Below are positions 63,858-64,000 of a DNA stretch of 64,000 bases, one piece after another (positions within the stretch are counted from its first letter, which is position 1; each line of letters starts with the position of its first letter). Both the position numbers and the translations under genes were made by a program. The notes under the pieces are model-generated. The model did not search any database and was not told the DNA's origin. It saw only the letters and a list, made by a program, of their open reading frames with translations. Source of the stretch: Pseudomonadota bacterium (lineage in GTDB: Bacteria; Bdellovibrionota; Bdellovibrionia; Bdellovibrionales; JACTMU01); NCBI GenBank assembly GCA_014584465.1, contig JACTMU010000097.1, positions 22,683-86,682 on the forward strand. The letters are read 5' to 3'.

Positions 63858-64000
63858 ATACGAACTCCTTTGAAATAATATCTACCTAGGGGCTGTCCGG
63901 TAAGTGAGCGCTCCATAAACCAGTGTTCAAGTCTGGCCCCGTTGATCGTATAACTTATTCGCCACGCGTGTGGATTTTCGCTTGGACAAAAGGGATCTCT

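Noticed and set aside
63888-63920. GGGGCTGTCCGGTAAGTGAG as a possible insertion-sequence end
   Set aside because: It resembles some IS termini, but no matching inverted copy or transposase frame is visible before the window ends.

Overview
The window is a chromosomal stretch of a Gram-negative bacterium. Support for this comes from outer-membrane beta-barrels, many lipoproteins, an LPS heptose epimerase (hldD), an LpoB-type activator of peptidoglycan synthesis and MreB. The gene mix (PrkA/YeaH/SpoVR, PhaR, an HmcB/HmcC-like redox pair, many c-type multihaem cytochromes, a CheX-fused receiver) best fits a deltaproteobacterial-grade lineage such as Bdellovibrionota, Desulfobacterota or a neighbour. 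This is inference from gene content; no species can be named. GTG and TTG starts are frequent, and several have good Shine-Dalgarno (SD) sequences.

Layout. 0-3.4 kb: the end of an ABC-2 exporter pair, a periplasmic rhodanese and an RlmI-type rRNA methyltransferase. 3.4-11.1 kb: a divergent redox locus. Leftwards it encodes a 14-haem cytochrome, a Tat-lipoprotein four-cluster iron-sulfur protein and an NrfD/HmcC membrane subunit. Rightwards it encodes an approximately 11-haem cytochrome, an outer-membrane beta-barrel and three more cytochromes (7, 2 and 4 haems). A perfect FNR-like palindrome lies between the two arms. Together they contain 36 CXXCH motifs plus two variant haem motifs and look like a complete quinone-to-outer-membrane electron conduit. 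This is the most notable system in the window. 11.1-19.1 kb: clpA, a receiver-CheX protein and the prkA-yeaH-spoVR stress module. 19.1-25.4 kb: envelope lipoproteins (LolB-like, TPR, COG3014-like, LpoB), phaR and a RadC-like protein. 25.3-30.7 kb: mreB followed by a tightly overlapping sigma-like / anti-sigma-like / histidine-kinase operon. 30.9-42.6 kb: nucleotide metabolism and housekeeping genes, a large unknown lipoprotein behind a four-hairpin leader, ribD, trmJ, hldD and an apparently self-regulated TetR gene.

42.5-59.6 kb: the str, S10, spc and alpha ribosomal operons, all leftward. The order is classical, but rplX (L24) is missing between rplN and rplE, tuf is missing after fusA, and map/infA are missing between adk and rpmJ. 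Zinc-binding forms of S14, S4, L36 and Adk are used. 59.8-64 kb: two small outer-membrane barrels, a monohaem lipoprotein, an ISL3-type transposase remnant and a DUF2254 membrane protein with a short coupled upstream ORF.

Dispersed structure: a roughly 29-bp repeat occurs 50-60 bp upstream of four leftward genes in both orientations. A 93-bp inverted-repeat element fills the gap between the cytochrome operon and clpA, and a direct-plus-inverted repeat module precedes ribD. There are no rRNA genes, complete tRNA genes or CRISPR arrays.
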